From positions 1 through 64,000 of the forward strand of contig JAAYFK010000031.1 of the NCBI GenBank assembly GCA_012728275.1: a DNA stretch of 64,000 nucleotides, given 5' to 3'. Shown here piece by piece: positions 50,750 through 61,606 of this stretch; position 1 is the first letter of the stretch; each line of letters starts with the position of its first letter. A program made the position numbers and the translations under genes. The notes below the pieces were generated by a model. It did not search any database. It was not told where the DNA came from and was given only the letters and a program-made list of their open reading frames with translations. The stretch comes from Clostridiaceae bacterium (GTDB lineage Bacteria; Bacillota; Clostridia; Saccharofermentanales; Saccharofermentanaceae).

Positions 50750-51925
50750 TTATCTTATCATGTTGTCCTTGCCTCTAGACAAGTAGTCCAGGTAAACACG
50801 AACCATAGAAGCCATCTTGAACAAGACAGCATCATCAAAGGAACGAAGGTCAAGTCCAGTATTTCTCTTTACTTTATCCAAACGATAAACAAGAGTGTTT
50901 CTGTGTACATAAAGCTCACGGCTCGTCTCACTACCATTTAAGTTGTTGGCGAAGAAACTCTCAATTGTCGTAATTGTATCCTCATCAAGCGTTCCATACG
51001 CTTCATTAGGGAATACCTCATCGATAAACATTTGGCATAGCGTCGGTGGCAATTGATAAATAAGACGACCCAAGCCAAGCTTGTCATATCTTGAAATAAA
51101 TCTATCTTGCTCGAAAACCTTACCTACGCGAAGAGCAAGCATCGCATCTCTATAAGACTTCGAAATGTTTTGGAACACAGGAACAATTGAACCTACACCG
51201 ATATATACCGATATGCTCTCGTTGTTCAACACATCCAAAACAGCTTTGCTAGCATCCTCAATGAACTGATCTCTTTCCTTCTCGCTAGAATCAACCCTCG
51301 CTGCATTAAGTATGATAATTAGTGTTGTCTCATCCATAGCCAAAACCGAAGCATATGAAGCATCTGAATAGTAGTTCTGAAGAACTTCAAGTGCATCAAT
51401 TGCTTCATCCTCAAGCGTTCTAATTACCATAACAAGTCTTGGTGTTGAATAATCAATCTTATATTCACGAGCTTTAAGTGGAATGTCGCCAGGTAACTCA
51501 TTCTCAAGAAGAACATTCTTAGTGAATAGCTCTCTATCTGCGTCCGTTCCACGCTCCTTTATAGCCGACTTAATCCATTGCGCCAAAAGCTCCAAATAGA
51601 TTCGGACTTCAGGCTCAATACCATCAATAAAAATAATGTATTTGATTTGCTCGCCAATCGCTATCTTCATATAGGTCTTGCCCGAGGTGCTCGAAAACAT
51701 ATCTTCTGATAACATTACCGCTCTTGCAGAAGAATCTGTAGTTCCATCAATCTCTTCGTTAGTAGCAGCCACTATTAGTCCATTAGTATCCATGACTCCT
51801 ACGTTCTTAGGCAAAATCAATTTAGCCTGACGCATGCATTTCTTTATCTCTTCCATAGTCAACCTACTCTTTCTGAAAAGATTATCACACTTAAATATCA
51901 TATTATTATTTGTGTGTTTAAGCAA
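50750..51925 (-). CDS. PucR/CdaR-family transcriptional regulator
   Basis: C-terminal ETSRELYVHRNTLVYRLDKVKRNTGLDLRSFDDAVLFKMA HTH. Confidence 0.85.
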   Translation of the reverse strand: MLKHTNNNMIFKCDNLFRKSRLTMEEIKKCMRQAKLILPKNVGVMDTNGLIVAATNEEIDGTTDSSARAVMLSEDMFSSTSGKTYMKIAIGEQIKYIIFIDGIEPEVRIYLELLAQWIKSAIKERGTDADRELFTKNVLLENELPGDIPLKAREYKIDYSTPRLVMVIRTLEDEAIDALEVLQNYYSDASYASVLAMDETTLIIILNAARVDSSEKERDQFIEDASKAVLDVLNNESISVYIGVGSIVPVFQNISKSYRDAMLALRVGKVFEQDRFISRYDKLGLGRLIYQLPPTLCQMFIDEVFPNEAYGTLDEDTITTIESFFANNLNGSETSRELYVHRNTLVYRLDKVKRNTGLDLRSFDDAVLFKMASMVRVYLDYLSRGKDNMIR

Positions 51926-51933
51926 GTTTTCAC

Positions 51934-51970
51934 ATAAAAAAGACCGAATGTATTTCTACATCCGGTCTTA
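51934..51970 (-). terminator. Terminator of msmK
   Basis: AAGACCGGATGTA-GAAA-TACATTCGGTCTT followed by TTTTTA on minus strand. Confidence 0.88.
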
Positions 51971-51990
51971 AAATCACTTTATTACAGCAA

Positions 51991-53106
51991 TTATGAAATA
52001 ATGCTCTGCTCAGTATCCTTATCGAATAGGTGAACACGGTTAGTGTCAATTGCAAGATCAACTGACTCGCCAACTACAGACTGTGAAGTTGTAGGATCAA
52101 CACGGCATGTTAGTGGAAGAGAACCGTTTACTGTAACATATAGATATGTCTCAGCACCGAGCAACTCAACAACGTCTACGTCAGCTACGAAAGAAGCCTC
52201 TGGGTGATCAGAAACGAATGTTGTCTCGTCTGTCAAAGCCTCAGGACGTACACCGAAGATAACCTGCTGACCATCACGCTCCATTACTTCCTCTACTGCA
52301 TAACGCTCAGGAAGCTTAACACTAATGTTCTCGAATGTAACATAAACATCAGAACCTTCAACAGCGATAAGACCCTCAATGAAGTTCATAGGAGGCATTC
52401 CGATAAATCCAGCAACGAATGTGTTAACAGGGTTATCGTAAAGCTCAGTTGGGGAATCAACCTGCTGGATAAAACCATCCTTCATTACTACGATACGAGT
52501 ACCCATCGTCATTGCCTCTGTCTGATCATGTGTAACATATACGAATGTTGTCTTTAGTCTGTGGTGAAGCTTAGTAATCTCAACACGCATCTGAACACGA
52601 AGCTTAGCATCAAGGTTTGACAAAGGCTCATCCATCAAGAATACCTTAGGATCACGAACGATAGCACGACCAAGTGCAACACGCTGACGCTGACCACCTG
52701 ACAAAGCCTTAGGCTTACGCTGTAGAAGATGCTCAATCTCAAGAATCTTAGCAGCCTCTGTAACACGACGCTTAATCTCGTCCTTGCTCATCTTACGGAG
52801 CTTAAGAGCAAATGCCATGTTATCATATACTGTCATATGTGGATACAAAGCATAGTTTTGGAAAACCATTGCAATGTCTCTGTCCTTAGGAAGAACATCA
52901 TTAATCAAGCGGTCTTCAATATAAATCTCACCCTCCGAAATATTCTCAAGACCTGCAAGCATTCTCAAAGTTGTAGACTTTCCACAACCAGAAGGACCAA
53001 CAAGGATAACGAACTCCTTATCTGCAACTTCTAGGTTAAAATCAGAAACAGCTACAACGCCGCCCTCATACTTCTTGTAAACATGTTGAAATGACAAACT
53101 AGCCAT
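51991..53106 (-). CDS. msmK: Carbohydrate ABC transporter ATPase (MsmK/UgpC/MalK type)
   Basis: [52 protein letters not shown]-terminal TOBE-like domain; start MASLSFQHV after GGAGG. Confidence 0.92.
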   Translation of the reverse strand: MASLSFQHVYKKYEGGVVAVSDFNLEVADKEFVILVGPSGCGKSTTLRMLAGLENISEGEIYIEDRLINDVLPKDRDIAMVFQNYALYPHMTVYDNMAFALKLRKMSKDEIKRRVTEAAKILEIEHLLQRKPKALSGGQRQRVALGRAIVRDPKVFLMDEPLSNLDAKLRVQMRVEITKLHHRLKTTFVYVTHDQTEAMTMGTRIVVMKDGFIQQVDSPTELYDNPVNTFVAGFIGMPPMNFIEGLIAVEGSDVYVTFENISVKLPERYAVEEVMERDGQQVIFGVRPEALTDETTFVSDHPEASFVADVDVVELLGAETYLYVTVNGSLPLTCRVDPTTSQSVVGESVDLAIDTNRVHLFDKDTEQSIIS

Positions 53107-53407
53107 ATAAGTTTTTACCTCCAAATCGTCGAATCTGCGCTCGACTTTTTCTATGGTTACTATATCAAAGCGTAATTCTAAGTTCTATATAGCATTGTAA
53201 ACAAAAAAAATGAGAGTATTTTGTGAATGGTTTGCTGAGCATTTGGTTATTATGTACACAATATTAATTGGCATCTGTGCACTGCGCACAAGATTTAGCG
53301 GATATTCATGGAATCGGTGCATTTTTCGATTATTCTGAAAACCCAGTCAGCGCAAATATTATAGATTATTTACACAAATTAGTTTCATAAGGAAAAGAAA
53401 CTTGGTA

Positions 53408-53436
53408 TTGACATATGCATATTCATGCAGTATTTT
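53408..53436 (+). promoter_or_regulatory. Promoter of the arg operon with embedded ARG-box-like palindrome
   Basis: TTGACA (53408-53413), 17 nt spacer, TATTTT (53431-53436); TGCAT-ATTC-ATGCA at 53416-53429. Confidence 0.6.
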
Positions 53437-53504
53437 GTATATATTTCCATCGAGAGTGGATATTTATATATTGTATTTATATTTTTAACAAAGGAAGTGC
53501 TATT

Positions 53505-54566
53505 GTGGATAAGATTAAAGTAAGTATTCTTGGGGCGACAGGGTATGTAGGTGCTGAATTAGTACGTGGATTTATCGCTCATGAGAATGTGGAATTAGTT
53601 CATTTAACATCTCAGAGTTTTGCTGGACAGCTTTTCTCTGACATATATCCAGTTTTTAGGGGCGTGTGCGACAAGGAGCTATCAAATTTAGATCCAGCGC
53701 AAGTTGCTAAAGACAGTGACCTGGTTATTACAGCTCTTCCACATGGCGTATCTTCGGCTACAGTACCAGTTCTTCTTGAAAATGGCACGCGCGTCATAGA
53801 TCATAGTGGTGATTATCGATATAAGAATGTTAAGACTTATGAGAAGTCTTACAAGCTAACGCACAACACGCCAGAACTTTTGGAGGAAGCAGTATATGGT
53901 ATTCCTGAGTTCTATAGAAATGATATTAAGAATGCAAGATTATTGTCCAATCCTGGATGCTACCCTACCTGCTCTCTTATGGCTTTAGCTCCTTTCTTGC
54001 GAAAAGGCCTAATCGAGACAGATGGCATCATCATCGATGCTACTTCTGGTATAAGCGGCGCTGGTAGGAAAAGCGACTTGGCATACTCGTTCTGCGAGAC
54101 TGACGAAGCGTTCATGCCTTATGGTGTTATTGGTCATAGGCACGCATCCGAGATTGATGAGCAGTGTTCGTTCCTCGATGGCACTGGAAAGACAATTCAT
54201 TGTGCTTTCACTCCGCATTTGGCTCCTTTCAAACGTGGAATGCTCGCAACAATTTATGCTAAGCCAACAGCTAAGTTTACGAACATATCGACCGAGGCTC
54301 TTATTAATGAATATCAAGAAGCATATAATAAGGAGCAATTCGTAAGGGTTCTAAGCGATAAGGTTCTACCTAATATCAAGGCAGTTAATGGAACAAATTA
54401 TCTTGAACTCACTGGCCGCTACGATGAGGACACTGGATACATTAAGCTTTTCAGCGCGCAGGACAATCTTGGTAAGGGCGCTGCACTTCAAGCAATACAG
54501 TCCTTCAACATTATGTTTGGCTTTGATGAGGGAACTGGATTACGCAATTTGGTTCGCGGAGTATAA
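53505..54566 (+). CDS. argC: N-acetyl-gamma-glutamyl-phosphate reductase
   Basis: [29 protein letters not shown] start with AAGGAAG SD. Confidence 0.96.
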   Translation: MDKIKVSILGATGYVGAELVRGFIAHENVELVHLTSQSFAGQLFSDIYPVFRGVCDKELSNLDPAQVAKDSDLVITALPHGVSSATVPVLLENGTRVIDHSGDYRYKNVKTYEKSYKLTHNTPELLEEAVYGIPEFYRNDIKNARLLSNPGCYPTCSLMALAPFLRKGLIETDGIIIDATSGISGAGRKSDLAYSFCETDEAFMPYGVIGHRHASEIDEQCSFLDGTGKTIHCAFTPHLAPFKRGMLATIYAKPTAKFTNISTEALINEYQEAYNKEQFVRVLSDKVLPNIKAVNGTNYLELTGRYDEDTGYIKLFSAQDNLGKGAALQAIQSFNIMFGFDEGTGLRNLVRGV

Positions 54567-54613
54567 GTGATTCTTTTCGCGATAGACACATCCAAGAAAT
54601 AGGAGGATTTACT

Positions 54614-55540
54614 ATGGCAAACAACAACGAAGCGCCATCTGTTGACAATATTATGCAAAACAAGATTGATAGGGCATCTATTCTTATTGAAGCTCTTCCT
54701 TATATACAGAAGTTGCGAGGACAAACCATCGTAATCAAGTATGGTGGAAATGCTATGGTGAACGACTCTCTTAAGCAATCTGTAATGGATGACATCACCC
54801 TTCTTAAGTACATTGGAATCAATCCTGTTCTTGTTCATGGTGGTGGGCCTGATATTAATGACGCACTAAGCAAGATGAACATTCAATCTCATTTTGTGAA
54901 CGGTCTAAGATATACAGACGAGCAGACTATGGAAGTAGCGCAAATGGTGCTTACTGGCAAGACAAACAAGGAGATCGTATCCAATCTTTGCGCAAAGGGA
55001 GCGAAGGCAATCGGAATCTGCGGCATCGATGGTAACCTAATTGAAGCCGAGAAGCTAACGACCGATGAAGCTGGAAATCCTATAGATATTGGATTTGTTG
55101 GTAAAGTTAAGAAAATTAACACCAAGGTTATTGAAATGCTTGCCAACGACGAATACATTCCGGTAATTGCACCAATAGGTGTAGGCGAGAATGGTGAGAG
55201 CTATAATATCAATGCTGATACGGTTGCAGCTGAGGTTGCTATAGCACTTAAAGCTAGAAAGCTTATGACTCTGACTGATGTTCCGGGAATAATGGAGAAG
55301 GACGAGAATAATCAATTGAGACTCATCCCTTTCTTGTGCGAAGAAGAAGTGAACGAGTGCATACAGAATGGCATAATAACCGGAGGCATGATCCCAAAGG
55401 CTCTTGGTTGTTTAGATACCGTTTTAAGGGGCGTAAAGAGTGCTCATATTATTGATGGTAGAATTCCTCATAGCTTGTTGCTTGAGATTTTTACATCTAA
55501 GGGAATTGGCACTATGATAGTAAAAGAAAAGAGGACATAA
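54614..55540 (+). CDS. argB: Acetylglutamate kinase
   Basis: [27 protein letters not shown]. Confidence 0.97.
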   Translation: MANNNEAPSVDNIMQNKIDRASILIEALPYIQKLRGQTIVIKYGGNAMVNDSLKQSVMDDITLLKYIGINPVLVHGGGPDINDALSKMNIQSHFVNGLRYTDEQTMEVAQMVLTGKTNKEIVSNLCAKGAKAIGICGIDGNLIEAEKLTTDEAGNPIDIGFVGKVKKINTKVIEMLANDEYIPVIAPIGVGENGESYNINADTVAAEVAIALKARKLMTLTDVPGIMEKDENNQLRLIPFLCEEEVNECIQNGIITGGMIPKALGCLDTVLRGVKSAHIIDGRIPHSLLLEIFTSKGIGTMIVKEKRT

Positions 55541-55541
55541 A

Positions 55542-56876
55542 ATGAGTATAGATAATGATTTGGAGCTTATTTCCAGCTTCGAAAAGGAATATTGTATTAA
55601 CGTTTTCGCGCCACTACAGGTAGCTTTCTCACATGGTAAGGGAGTGTATCTTTACGGCGTCGACGGCAAAAAGTATATGGACATGATTGGCGGAATTGCT
55701 GTGAATTCCCTTGGCCATGGAAACAGGGCATTAACAAAGGCTATTAGCACGCAGGCAAAGAAGCTTATACATTGCTGTAATTACTATCTAATTCCTCAAC
55801 GTGCGGAACTAGCTTACAAGCTTTGCTCGAAGACATTCGCTGATAAGTGCTTTTTCTCGAATTCTGGCGCTGAAGCAAATGAGGCAGCTATTAAGATAGC
55901 TAGGGGATATTTCTATCACAAGGGAATTGACAAGAACGAGATTATTACTGCTAAGATGAGCTTTCACGGAAGAACACTTCTTACTTGTTGTGCAACAGGT
56001 CAAGAGAAGTTCCGTCGTCCTTTCGCTCCTTATTGTCCTGGCTTCTCTTATGCCGAATTTAACAATTTTGAGGATCTAGAGAGCCTTATTACTGATAAGA
56101 CCGCAGCTATAATGCTTGAACTAATACAAGGTGAGAGCGGTGTTAATCCTGCTTCGCTAGAATACATTAAGAATGTTCGTAAGCTTTGCACCGATAGGGG
56201 CGTATTACTAATCATTGATGAAGTTCAGACTGGCATAGGTAGGACTGGTAAACTTTTCTGCTATGAGAATTACGGAATTAAGCCTGATATTCTTACTACC
56301 GCAAAGGGCTTAGGTGGCGGTGTCCCAATTGGCGCTATGCTTTGTACGGATGAAGTTGCTAAAGGTTTCTTACCTGGTGACCACGGTTCAACATTTGGGG
56401 GTAACCCACTTTGCTGTGCTGCTGCTAATGCAGTTCTTGACGAGATTAGCAACAAGTTTATCCTTGACAATGTTATAGAAGTTAGTGAGGCGCTTATTGC
56501 CCAACTAAAGAACCTAAAGAGTAAGTATTCTGCTATTACATCCGTAAGGGGTATGGGACTTTTAATCGGAATAGATTTCTCGGATAACTTTACTGCAGTC
56601 GGCCTAAAACAAAGGTTCCTATCAGAGGGCTTCCTTGTAAGTTCCATTGGTGAGCATACTATCCGTATCGCTCCTCCTCTAATAATTTCGAAGAAGGAAG
56701 CAATGATATTCTGTAATGCTCTTGAAAAGATTCTTAAGAGCGACAAGAAAACATCTGGATTTAAGAAGGCTGGCCAGGCAATTCCTGTTGAAATTAACAA
56801 GAAGGATAATACGGCAGAAGCAAAAGAAGACACTAAGAACGAATTGAACAATGACAGCAATGAACTGGAGGAATAA
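55542..56876 (+). CDS. argD: Acetylornithine aminotransferase
   Basis: NSGAEANEAAIKIAR, IIDEVQTGIGRTGKLFCYE, TTAKGLGGGVPIGA. Confidence 0.95.
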   Translation: MSIDNDLELISSFEKEYCINVFAPLQVAFSHGKGVYLYGVDGKKYMDMIGGIAVNSLGHGNRALTKAISTQAKKLIHCCNYYLIPQRAELAYKLCSKTFADKCFFSNSGAEANEAAIKIARGYFYHKGIDKNEIITAKMSFHGRTLLTCCATGQEKFRRPFAPYCPGFSYAEFNNFEDLESLITDKTAAIMLELIQGESGVNPASLEYIKNVRKLCTDRGVLLIIDEVQTGIGRTGKLFCYENYGIKPDILTTAKGLGGGVPIGAMLCTDEVAKGFLPGDHGSTFGGNPLCCAAANAVLDEISNKFILDNVIEVSEALIAQLKNLKSKYSAITSVRGMGLLIGIDFSDNFTAVGLKQRFLSEGFLVSSIGEHTIRIAPPLIISKKEAMIFCNALEKILKSDKKTSGFKKAGQAIPVEINKKDNTAEAKEDTKNELNNDSNELEE

Positions 56877-56880
56877 AGAA

Positions 56881-57801
56881 ATGAAGCATTATATTGATTT
56901 TCACGAGGATGTAAGCTTCGAAGACTTAAAATACATGCTTGAGATTTCTGAAGAAATGAAGGCAAAGACAAAAGCTGGAATTAAGCACCACTATCTTGAA
57001 GGCAAGTCTCTTGCTATGATTTTTACCAAGTCTTCAACTCGTACTCGCGTTTCCTTTGAAGTTGGCATGTACCAACTTGGCGGACAAGCTCTGTTCCTAA
57101 GCAATAATGACATTCAAATTGGAAGGGGCGAGACGATTTATGATACAGCAAACGTTTTGTCTGGAATGGTTGACGGAATCATGATCCGTACCTTCAAACA
57201 CAGCGACATTGAGGATCTAGCTAAGTATGGCAAAATCCCTGTAATCAATGGTCTGTCTGACGACCAGCACCCAACTCAAGCTTTAGCAGATTTGCTTACA
57301 ATTAAGGAACATAAGGGTGGCCTTAAGGGCCTTAAGCTTGCTTATGTTGGTGATGGTAATAACGTTACTGCTTCACTACTTCAAGCTTGCGCTAAGGCAG
57401 GAATGGATATTTCTTGCGCTTCTCCTGCTGATTACACATGTGGTAAGAAGTATGTGGACCAGGCTTTGGAGGATGCGAAGGTATCAGGCTCAAAGATTCT
57501 AATGACTACTGATCCTTTTGAAGCATGCGATGGTGCTGACGTAATTTATACGGACACTTGGACTAGTATGGGGCAAGAAAGCGAGAAGGCTTCACGAGTA
57601 GAGATTTTCAAGAATTATCAAGTAAACTCCAAGCTCATGGGTGTTGCACACAAGGATGCTATCTTCATGCATTGCTTGCCTGCTTATCGCGGATATGAAG
57701 TTACTGAGGACGTAATTGACGGTCCACAAAGCGTTGTTTTCGACGAGGCTGAGAATCGTCTTCACGCTCACAAAGCAATTCTTGTTAATTGCATGAAATA
57801 A
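56881..57801 (+). CDS. argF: Ornithine carbamoyltransferase
   Basis: FTKSSTRTRVSFEVGMYQLGG, DDQHPTQALADLLT, FMHCLPAYRGYEV. Confidence 0.97.
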   Translation: MKHYIDFHEDVSFEDLKYMLEISEEMKAKTKAGIKHHYLEGKSLAMIFTKSSTRTRVSFEVGMYQLGGQALFLSNNDIQIGRGETIYDTANVLSGMVDGIMIRTFKHSDIEDLAKYGKIPVINGLSDDQHPTQALADLLTIKEHKGGLKGLKLAYVGDGNNVTASLLQACAKAGMDISCASPADYTCGKKYVDQALEDAKVSGSKILMTTDPFEACDGADVIYTDTWTSMGQESEKASRVEIFKNYQVNSKLMGVAHKDAIFMHCLPAYRGYEVTEDVIDGPQSVVFDEAENRLHAHKAILVNCMK

Positions 57802-57810
57802 AGGATATTA

Positions 57811-58359
57811 ATGAAGCAACCGGCATATTCTCTAAGACAAGCGCTTCCCGGCGAAGCGGATAAGGTCTCGCGATTAATTCGTGAGGCGATGCTTACCTAC
57901 AGCAAAGAGTCCGGAATTAGCCCAGATATCCTCGAATCTATGCATGAGAGTGTGGAGTCTGTAGCTTATAGAATAGAAAATAATTATTGCCTTTGCCTTT
58001 TCGACGGAGACAATCCCGAGGCAACAATAACGCTTTCTATTTGCGACACGCCCTTGAAGTATAGTTTCTCAGAGAAAACCGAGGAGTATTTGTCTAATTT
58101 TCAAAAAGCAGTATACATTTCTCGATTTGCTGTCTCGGACAAGCTAAGGGGTACAGGGCTCGGAATCCATCTTATACAGCAGGCAAGTGAATTCGCAAAC
58201 CACAACAAAGCCAACGTGCTCTTGTTGCACACAGCAAAGAGCAACAAGATAATGACTGCCTTCTACGAGAATCGTGGCTTCGAGATAATCGACATCGAAT
58301 CTTCTCGCCACTACGAGAGGGCACTATTTGGAATGAAGGTTAAAAGAATCAACAAGTGA
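57811..58359 (+). CDS. GNAT-family N-acetyltransferase
   Basis: ISRFAVSDKLRGTGLGIHLIQQASEFANHNKANVLLLHTAKSNKIMTAFYENRGF. Confidence 0.88.
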   Translation: MKQPAYSLRQALPGEADKVSRLIREAMLTYSKESGISPDILESMHESVESVAYRIENNYCLCLFDGDNPEATITLSICDTPLKYSFSEKTEEYLSNFQKAVYISRFAVSDKLRGTGLGIHLIQQASEFANHNKANVLLLHTAKSNKIMTAFYENRGFEIIDIESSRHYERALFGMKVKRINK

Positions 58360-59245
58360 CCGAATGATAGATCCTACAATCTGAGAGTCTTTGATCGCCC
58401 GATAAGCTGTCAAAGGCTCTTTTTGCATCCTCCTCACTTGTAAAAAGCCCGAAGCATGCACTTCCCGACCCGCTCATCGCAGTATGAAGACTACCTTGTT
58501 CATCAATAATATCAATTACTTCCCCAATTTTTGGCATCAATTCTCTTGCAGGCCTTTCAAGATCATTTATCAGCAAATTCTTTATATCCAGAACCTTATC
58601 AAGTGGCTCTAACTGACTGTAATCCAGAATATCTGCAAAACTGAAGTACTCGTCATCTATCTTTCCTTCATCGAAACCATATTCATCGGCAAGCTTAAAG
58701 CATTGAGGCGTCATAACGCCTTCCGAAGGCTTAACAATAATTAGCTGTAGGCCATCTAGGCTCTGCACCCTAGTAATAATCTCGCCAGTTCCTTCACATA
58801 CTGCACATCCGCCATATAGAAAAAAAGGTACGTCGGCACCAAGGGTTGAAGCTATGCTATGCAACTGTCTTTTTGAGAAAGGTTTGCCAAAATGTTCCTG
58901 CAATAACCTAAGTACACACGCAGCATCTGAGCTTCCTCCGCCAAGTCCTGCTTGAGAAGGTATATTCTTCTTAACACGGATATGTACAAATGGCATTATC
59001 TCATTTTTCTTGTTCATCCTCGAAAAGAATGCATCAGCAGCTAAATAGCACAAATTCGATTTCTCATCTATATCAAGCGCATGCCCGCAATCAACACTTA
59101 TTCCAAAAGCCTTCCCTGAATCATACTCAATCTCCACCTCATCACACAAATCAATTGTATGCATAAGTGTAATGAGTCTGTGATAGCCATTGCTAAGCCT
59201 TCCACAGATTCTAAGTAAGAGATTTATCTTCGCGTATGCTTTCAT
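58349..59245 (-). CDS. ispE: 4-diphosphocytidyl-2-C-methyl-D-erythritol kinase
   Basis: KINLLLRICGRLSNGYHRL, PSQAGLGGGSSDAACVLR, TAMSGSGSACFGLF. Confidence 0.96.
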   Translation of the reverse strand: MKAYAKINLLLRICGRLSNGYHRLITLMHTIDLCDEVEIEYDSGKAFGISVDCGHALDIDEKSNLCYLAADAFFSRMNKKNEIMPFVHIRVKKNIPSQAGLGGGSSDAACVLRLLQEHFGKPFSKRQLHSIASTLGADVPFFLYGGCAVCEGTGEIITRVQSLDGLQLIIVKPSEGVMTPQCFKLADEYGFDEGKIDDEYFSFADILDYSQLEPLDKVLDIKNLLINDLERPARELMPKIGEVIDIIDEQGSLHTAMSGSGSACFGLFTSEEDAKRAFDSLSGDQRLSDCRIYHSVTC

Positions 59246-59262
59246 TATTCTTTCTCCAATAA

Positions 59263-59289
59263 AAACGCGAACCGCAACGGGTTCGCGAA
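59263..59289 (-). terminator. Terminator of veg
   Basis: CGCGAACCCGTTGCGGTTCGCG followed by TTTTT on minus strand. Confidence 0.88.
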
Positions 59290-59310
59290 TTCAGTTAATT
59301 TGCTATACTA

Positions 59311-59580
59311 TCAGCTAGCTACTTCTTCAGCTGTTAAAGTAGGAATTGCTAGGCGAACCGTCTTTGTTAGTATATCTACATATCTATGAGAAACCAACTC
59401 AGAGTTGCCATCAGCCTTCCTCGTGCATCTAACTGTAAAAAAGTTTGGGTAACATGTCTCAATTACTCCGACTCTAGTAATAATTCTCTTACGCCCACCA
59501 TTGGAAGTAAGCTTTACCGTCTGTCCAATCATGCTAGCTAGCTTAGCCTTACACATATCGACATCAGATTGGATAATCAT
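59311..59580 (-). CDS. veg: Veg protein
   Basis: GQTVKLTSNGGRKRIITRVGVIETCYPNFFTVRC; adjacent to ispE. Confidence 0.92.
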   Translation of the reverse strand: MIIQSDVDMCKAKLASMIGQTVKLTSNGGRKRIITRVGVIETCYPNFFTVRCTRKADGNSELVSHRYVDILTKTVRLAIPTLTAEEVAS

Positions 59581-59671
59581 CTATTTGTACCTCCACAGTT
59601 AAGTCTTCACCTTAATTTGTGTTACGATTACGTCTCAAATCGACCTAATATTGTAGCTCGTGCACAAAAAA

Positions 59672-59700
59672 ATCTTATCATCCAAGAGCAAATATGTCAA
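59672..59700 (-). promoter_or_regulatory. Promoter of veg
   Basis: Minus strand TTGACA (59700-59695), 17 nt spacer, TAAGAT (59677-59672). Confidence 0.7.
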
Positions 59701-59892
59701 TGATTAACACAAGATGTAGTGATTTTTTGAACAATAGTAACAAAATATAGTGAATTATCCGTATCAACGGCTTTTCGCGCATCAAGTTATTGCATTGGGG
59801 GTAAAATGTATTGTAATATTACGTAGTTATTACAAGTTGAGCCCTGTTTTTCTCGGTTCTTCGATGATTTTTTTGAAGAAAGTAGGAGCATT

Positions 59893-61566
59893 ATGTTAAG
59901 TGATATTGAAATTGCTTTAAGCACCAAATTGGACACCATCGACGTGATTGCTAAGAAGATTGGAATTTCTTCTGACGAGCTCGAGCCATATGGCAAGTAC
60001 AAGGCTAAGCTACCTCTATCTGAGATTAACAAACGTCAAGATAACCCAGACGGTAAATTGGTTTTAGTCACGGCAATGAACCCTACTCCAGCTGGTGAAG
60101 GAAAGACAACGGTCAGCATTGGACTAGCTCAAGCACTTGGTAAGCTTGACAAGAAAGTTATGCTCGCATTAAGAGAGCCTTCTCTTGGACCTGTTTTTGG
60201 TGTTAAGGGTGGCGCTGCAGGCGGCGGATACTCTCAGCTACTTCCTATGGAAGACATCAACTTGAATTTTACTGGAGACTTGCACGCTATTACAGCTGCT
60301 AACAATCTTTTAGCCGCTATGATTGACAACCATTTGTATCAAGGAAACTCCCTTAATATTGATAAGGACAGAATTCTTTGGAAGAGATGCTTGGATATGA
60401 ATGATCGTTCTTTGCGAACAGTAACTGTCGGAGTTGGCGGCGGGCTTAGCGGAGTCGAGAGGAATGAAGTTTTTTCGATCACAGCGGCTTCCGAGATAAT
60501 GGCAATTCTTTGCCTTAGCACAGACCCTGAGGACTTGAAGAATAGAATCAAGAGAATTGCAATTGCTTATGACATGGATGGAAAGCTTATTACTGCAGAT
60601 CAGCTTGGAGCAGCAGGAGCTATGGCAACACTTCTTAAGGATGCAATTTGTCCTAACCTAGTTCAATCAATTGAGCACATCCCCGCGTTTGTTCATGGTG
60701 GACCTTTTGCTAATATTTCTCATGGATGTAATTCTATCGTTGCTACGAAAGCTGGACTTAAACTTTCCGATATTCTTATTACAGAGGCTGGTTTCGGTGC
60801 CGACCTAGGAGCTGAGAAGTTCCTAGATATCAAGTGCCGCCAAGCAGGTATTTGGCCTGACGCTGTTGTTATTGTAGCGACCGCAAGGTCTTTGAAACAC
60901 AACGCTGGCGTTGCAAAAGCTGATCTTAATAAGCCAAACGTTGAGGCCGTTAAGACTGGGTTTGCAAACCTTTCAAAGCATATCGAGAACATGAGAACTT
61001 TTGGAATTCCTTGTGTGGTTGCTGCTAATAGATTCATTACTGATACTGATGAGGAAATCGAGATAATGAGAGCTCTGTGCGAAGAACATGGCGCAAAGTT
61101 TGCACCGTGTGAGATTTTTGCGAAGGGTGGCGAAGGCGGAATCGAATTAGCTAATGCTGTTCTATCACAGATTGAATCCAATACGAACAAGACTCCTCAC
61201 TTCATTTATGATTTGGACATGAAGCCTGAGGACAAGATAAACGCTATTGCCACGACCATATATGGCGCGAAGGAAGTTAACATTCTTCCTGAAGCACAAA
61301 GCAAGATTGACGAGTTTACAAAAGCTGGTTATGGTAAGCTCCCAATTTGCATAGCTAAGACTCAGTATTCTCTATCAGACAATGCTAAGGCGCTTGGCCG
61401 TCCCGTTAATTTCACGCTAACAGTAAGAGATGTATGGCTAAGTGCTGGTGCTGGATATCTTGTAGTGTTGACTGGCGCCATTGTAACAATGCCAGGACTT
61501 CCACCTCGTCCAGCAGCTATGGATATCGATATAGACGCAAACGGAACAATCTCTGGCCTTTTCTAA
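59893..61566 (+). CDS. fhs: Formate-tetrahydrofolate ligase
   Basis: TAMNPTPAGEGKTTVSIGLAQAL; LREPSLGPVFGVKGGAAGGGYSQ. Confidence 0.97.
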   Translation: MLSDIEIALSTKLDTIDVIAKKIGISSDELEPYGKYKAKLPLSEINKRQDNPDGKLVLVTAMNPTPAGEGKTTVSIGLAQALGKLDKKVMLALREPSLGPVFGVKGGAAGGGYSQLLPMEDINLNFTGDLHAITAANNLLAAMIDNHLYQGNSLNIDKDRILWKRCLDMNDRSLRTVTVGVGGGLSGVERNEVFSITAASEIMAILCLSTDPEDLKNRIKRIAIAYDMDGKLITADQLGAAGAMATLLKDAICPNLVQSIEHIPAFVHGGPFANISHGCNSIVATKAGLKLSDILITEAGFGADLGAEKFLDIKCRQAGIWPDAVVIVATARSLKHNAGVAKADLNKPNVEAVKTGFANLSKHIENMRTFGIPCVVAANRFITDTDEEIEIMRALCEEHGAKFAPCEIFAKGGEGGIELANAVLSQIESNTNKTPHFIYDLDMKPEDKINAIATTIYGAKEVNILPEAQSKIDEFTKAGYGKLPICIAKTQYSLSDNAKALGRPVNFTLTVRDVWLSAGAGYLVVLTGAIVTMPGLPPRPAAMDIDIDANGTISGLF

Positions 61567-61606
61567 TTTTCTGAGCGAAAAGACAAAGACATGATATAGT
61601 GATGAT

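Noticed and set aside
56270-56971. 233-aa minus-strand ORF
   Set aside because: Antisense to argD and argF; low-complexity Ser/Leu-rich translation typical of a shadow frame.
59701-59892. Possible THF riboswitch before fhs
   Set aside because: Folate gene context is suggestive but I could not match the conserved THF-riboswitch core in the 190-nt gap; would need an Infernal search.
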